Notes under the pieces: generated by a model
Databases searched by the model: none
The model's input: the letters and a program-made list of their open reading frames with translations, nothing else
What the model was told of the DNA's origin: nothing
From: an uncultured Oscillospiraceae bacterium
GTDB taxonomy: Bacteria; Bacillota; Clostridia; Oscillospirales; Ruminococcaceae
Direction: 5' to 3'
NCBI GenBank assembly: GCA_900553955.1
Contig: USFO01000083.1
Span: 1 to 6,761, forward strand
Length of the DNA stretch: 6,761 nucleotides
Made by a program: the position numbers and the translations under genes
Part shown: positions 5,333 through 6,761 of the stretch, piece by piece
Layout: every line of letters begins with the position of its first letter
How positions within the stretch are numbered: the stretch's first letter is position 1

Positions 5333-6372
5333 TATTCATCACCCGTTTTCTGTTGATATGTCATTGAAAGCAGTGTGCCAAGCTTTTTCGCAAAATATTC
5401 AAGGTGAGGTATCAGCTTCGAGTAGTCCATTCGCACCGGACCTATCAGCCCGATGGTTCCGCAGTCATTTTCCCCGATGGAGAAACGCGCCACAAGAAGC
5501 GAACTGCCCGAAAGCTGCGAAAGGCTGTTTTCCTTTCCGATAAACACCGTAACGCCGGATGGGTTTTTACCCAGAACCGGCCCAAGCTCTTCGCGCTTTG
5601 AAATAAGCTTCATTATTTCAAGCGCTCTGTCGGAATATTCGTTGTAGATGAGCAGCTTTTCCTGTCCGCCAAGGTAATACTGACCGTCGTAAACCTCTCT
5701 GCACAGCTCGTAAATTCCGACAATCAAGGGATTGAACACTTCGGAATATTCGCCGAGCTGAATTGCCACGGAGGTTACATATTCGGCGCTGATTTCCTTA
5801 AGCGTGTGACCGGAAAATCTGTCGTTTGCGAATTTCTTGAAGAAATCTGCAATTCCGGTGTTCACGCGGAAGGAAAGGCGGCAAACCTTGCTTTTTACAA
5901 CACCGTTGGACGCTATTACCAGAAGCACCACGGTGCTTTTGTCCGCCTGAACAATGTCGATATGCTCAACGGTGACATAAGCGGGAGTGGTAGTCATGGC
6001 AACGGTGGCGCAGCCGGTATAATCGGCAAGAGCTTCCGCCGCGTCCTGAAGCAGTCTGTCCGGGTCGGGATCGCCCACGTTGAACAGGGCGTCTATTCCG
6101 TCACGTTCCGCTTCGGTAAGGGGCTCTTCCTTCATCAGCCGGTCGATGTAAATACGGTAGCCAAGGTGGGAAGGGATTCTTCCGGCAGAGGTGTGGGGCT
6201 GTTCCAAAAAACCCATGGAGAAAAGCGACGCCATTTCGTTCCTCACCGTTGCGGGAGAAACGCCTATGCCGGGCATTTCCGAAAGGGCTTTTGAACCCAC
6301 CGGTTCGCCGGTGCGTATATATGTTTCAACGATTGCTGAAAGGATTTTCATCTTTCGTTCGTCAAACCGCAT
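5332..6372 (-). CDS. hrcA: Heat-inducible transcription repressor HrcA
   Basis: HrcA is a dimeric repressor that binds CIRCE operators and, in well-studied Bacillota, depends on GroEL for its active fold, so misfolded protein relieves repression. The protein has 346 residues, the usual length. The N-terminal winged helix-turn-helix covers about 1-75, with GEPVGSKAL (22-30), GVSPATVRNEMASL (37-50) and the wing HTSAGRIPS (60-68). The central GAF-like domain and the C-terminal stretch with GTIGLIGPVRMDYSKLIPHL complete the family pattern. I chose the ATG at 6372-6370 because GGAGG (6385-6381) is eight bases upstream; a GTG three codons earlier (6381-6379) overlaps that site. It is the first gene of the operon it regulates, and the CIRCE in its leader implies autorepression. 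Confidence 0.97.
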   Translation of the reverse strand: MRFDERKMKILSAIVETYIRTGEPVGSKALSEMPGIGVSPATVRNEMASLFSMGFLEQPHTSAGRIPSHLGYRIYIDRLMKEEPLTEAERDGIDALFNVGDPDPDRLLQDAAEALADYTGCATVAMTTTPAYVTVEHIDIVQADKSTVVLLVIASNGVVKSKVCRLSFRVNTGIADFFKKFANDRFSGHTLKEISAEYVTSVAIQLGEYSEVFNPLIVGIYELCREVYDGQYYLGGQEKLLIYNEYSDRALEIMKLISKREELGPVLGKNPSGVTVFIGKENSLSQLSGSSLLVARFSIGENDCGTIGLIGPVRMDYSKLIPHLEYFAKKLGTLLSMTYQQKTGDE

Positions 6373-6380
6373 GGCGAACA

Positions 6381-6385
6381 CCTCC
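6381..6385 (-). promoter_or_regulatory. hrcA ribosome binding site
   Basis: A perfect GGAGG, eight bases before the ATG at 6372. It rules out the in-frame GTG at 6381-6379, which shares a base with it. It lies 15 bases past the CIRCE arm, so repressor binding does not cover it in DNA, although the CIRCE hairpin in RNA lies just upstream. Confidence 0.85.
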
Positions 6386-6399
6386 GTTTGCTTTATTAT

Positions 6400-6426
6400 T
6401 TAGCACTCCTACCTCTTGAGTGCCAA
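6400..6426 (-). promoter_or_regulatory. CIRCE operator (HrcA binding site)
   Basis: The consensus is TTAGCACTC, nine bases, GAGTGCTAA. On the minus strand the sequence reads TTGGCACTC (6426-6418), a nine-base spacer, then GAGTGCTAA (6408-6400). The single departure from consensus is the third base of the first arm. It starts where transcription should begin from the promoter at 6434-6461, so bound HrcA would block initiation of the whole operon. No second CIRCE is visible before dnaK or elsewhere in the window. Confidence 0.97.
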
Positions 6427-6433
6427 CATCTAT

Positions 6434-6461
6434 ATTATATATCTTTTTGTCCCCTTGTCAA
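6434..6461 (-). promoter_or_regulatory. Sigma-A promoter of the heat-shock operon
   Basis: On the minus strand a perfect -35 TTGACA (6461-6456) and a perfect -10 TATAAT (6439-6434) are separated by 16 bases. The predicted start is near 6427, at the edge of CIRCE. The stretch upstream of the -35 (6464-6498) is dominated by A and T runs that could act as an UP element. A near-consensus housekeeping promoter held by a repressor is the expected design for class I heat-shock genes. Confidence 0.93.
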
Positions 6462-6594
6462 GAGGGTTTATAAAAAATTCATACTTTTTTATTTTTCCGT
6501 TCGCAAATAAGCGTCGAGCTTTTATTAAATCAGACTGAAAACTTAAATTTCGCCCGCACGGGCTGCGGCGGAAGCCGCCCTGATAAAGGCGGAT

Positions 6595-6708
6595 TGAGCG
6601 CGAGCCTTGGCTCTCCTGTGCCACACAAGGCGAACTGAGCGCGAACTTTGGCTCTCCTGTGTAAGGTCTGCGCCGAGCGTTTGCAGGGCGAACCTCGGCT
6701 CCCCTGTG
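6595..6708. repeat. Three degenerate 26-base direct repeats
   Basis: Units at 6595-6620, 6636-6661 and 6683-6708 share the core GGCTCTCCTGTG, or GGCTCCCCTGTG in the third. The first two agree at 24 of 26 positions, the second and third at 20 of 26. Unit starts are 41 and 47 bases apart. The third unit runs into the palindromic repeat at 6698-6757, so these may be decayed or nested partial copies of that element's end. Confidence 0.55.
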
Positions 6709-6757
6709 TAAGGGGAGCTGTCAAGCCTTTCAGGATTAAGAGGGCTTGACTGAGGGG
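6698..6757 (+). repeat. Structured intergenic repeat, right copy
   Basis: Two adjacent hairpins. The first has GCTCCCCT (6698-6705) and AGGGGAGC (6711-6718) around a GTGTA loop. The second has GTCAAGCC (6720-6727) and GGCTTGAC (6743-6750) around a 15-base loop containing GGATTAA. It ends in GACTGAGGGG. The 6716-6757 part matches 67-109 in its constant blocks. I recall similar blocks (GGGGAGCTG with GACTGAGGGGTTGT) as abundant between genes of gut Clostridia, which is memory rather than a search result. Confidence 0.6.
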
Positions 6758-6761
6758 TTGT

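Larger units (their letters stand above)
6462..6761. other. Intergenic region upstream of the operon, no credible gene
   Basis: No gene can be supported. Two short overlapping frames on the minus strand consist of repeat sequence and lack a ribosome binding site or any protein motif. From 6462 to 6540 the DNA is A/T-rich and probably boosts the promoter. From 6551 it becomes GC-rich: compact hairpins at 6552-6563 and 6567-6579 (GGCGG-AAG-CCGCC), three degenerate direct repeats (6595-6708) and a structured palindromic repeat (6698-6757). Confidence 0.65.

Noticed and set aside
5926..5940. AGCACC-AC-GGTGCT followed by TTTT inside hrcA
   Set aside because: Terminator-like only on the antisense strand, with a short stem and a two-base loop; no plus-strand transcript is expected. 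Treated as chance.

Overview
The window is a classical class I heat-shock operon of a Gram-positive anaerobe, followed by one ribosomal-protein methyltransferase gene and flanked by repeat-rich intergenic DNA. All five genes lie on the minus strand, so they are transcribed from right to left: hrcA, grpE, dnaK, dnaJ, prmA. The gene order, the CIRCE operator, the DnaK lacking the nucleotide-domain insertion found in Gram-negative DnaK, the strong GGAGG-type ribosome binding sites and the moderate G+C content point to Bacillota, class Clostridia. A gut Oscillospiraceae/Ruminococcaceae-type organism is my best guess, from the style of the genes and intergenic repeats; no lineage marker in the window proves it.

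Layout from right to left. Positions 6427-6761 hold no credible gene: degenerate GC-rich repeats (6595-6708), a structured palindromic repeat (6698-6757), an A/T-rich stretch, and then a consensus sigma-A promoter (TTGACA, 16-bp spacer, TATAAT). CIRCE (6400-6426) lies at the expected transcription start. hrcA (5332-6372) overlaps grpE (4781-5332) by one base. A 73-base gap leads to dnaK (2845-4707). A 185-base gap containing two hairpins precedes dnaJ (1493-2659, TTG start), and prmA (570-1490) follows two bases after dnaJ. The operon ends in two consecutive hairpins, of which the second (501-540) is a textbook intrinsic terminator. Positions 1-500 contain no credible gene, but they carry several inverted repeats, including a second copy of the structured repeat seen at the right end.

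How the genes work together: HrcA binds CIRCE and represses the operon when folding capacity is sufficient. DnaJ delivers unfolded clients to DnaK and stimulates its ATPase, and GrpE exchanges ADP for ATP. The co-transcribed PrmA methylates ribosomal protein L11 and links the operon to translation.

I do not see an undescribed multigene system here. The points most worth a second look are a Cys/His cluster (C589, C593, C596, H599) in the normally featureless C-terminal tail of DnaK, the strong dnaK-dnaJ intercistronic hairpin, and the structured repeat family with compensating stem changes that brackets the operon.
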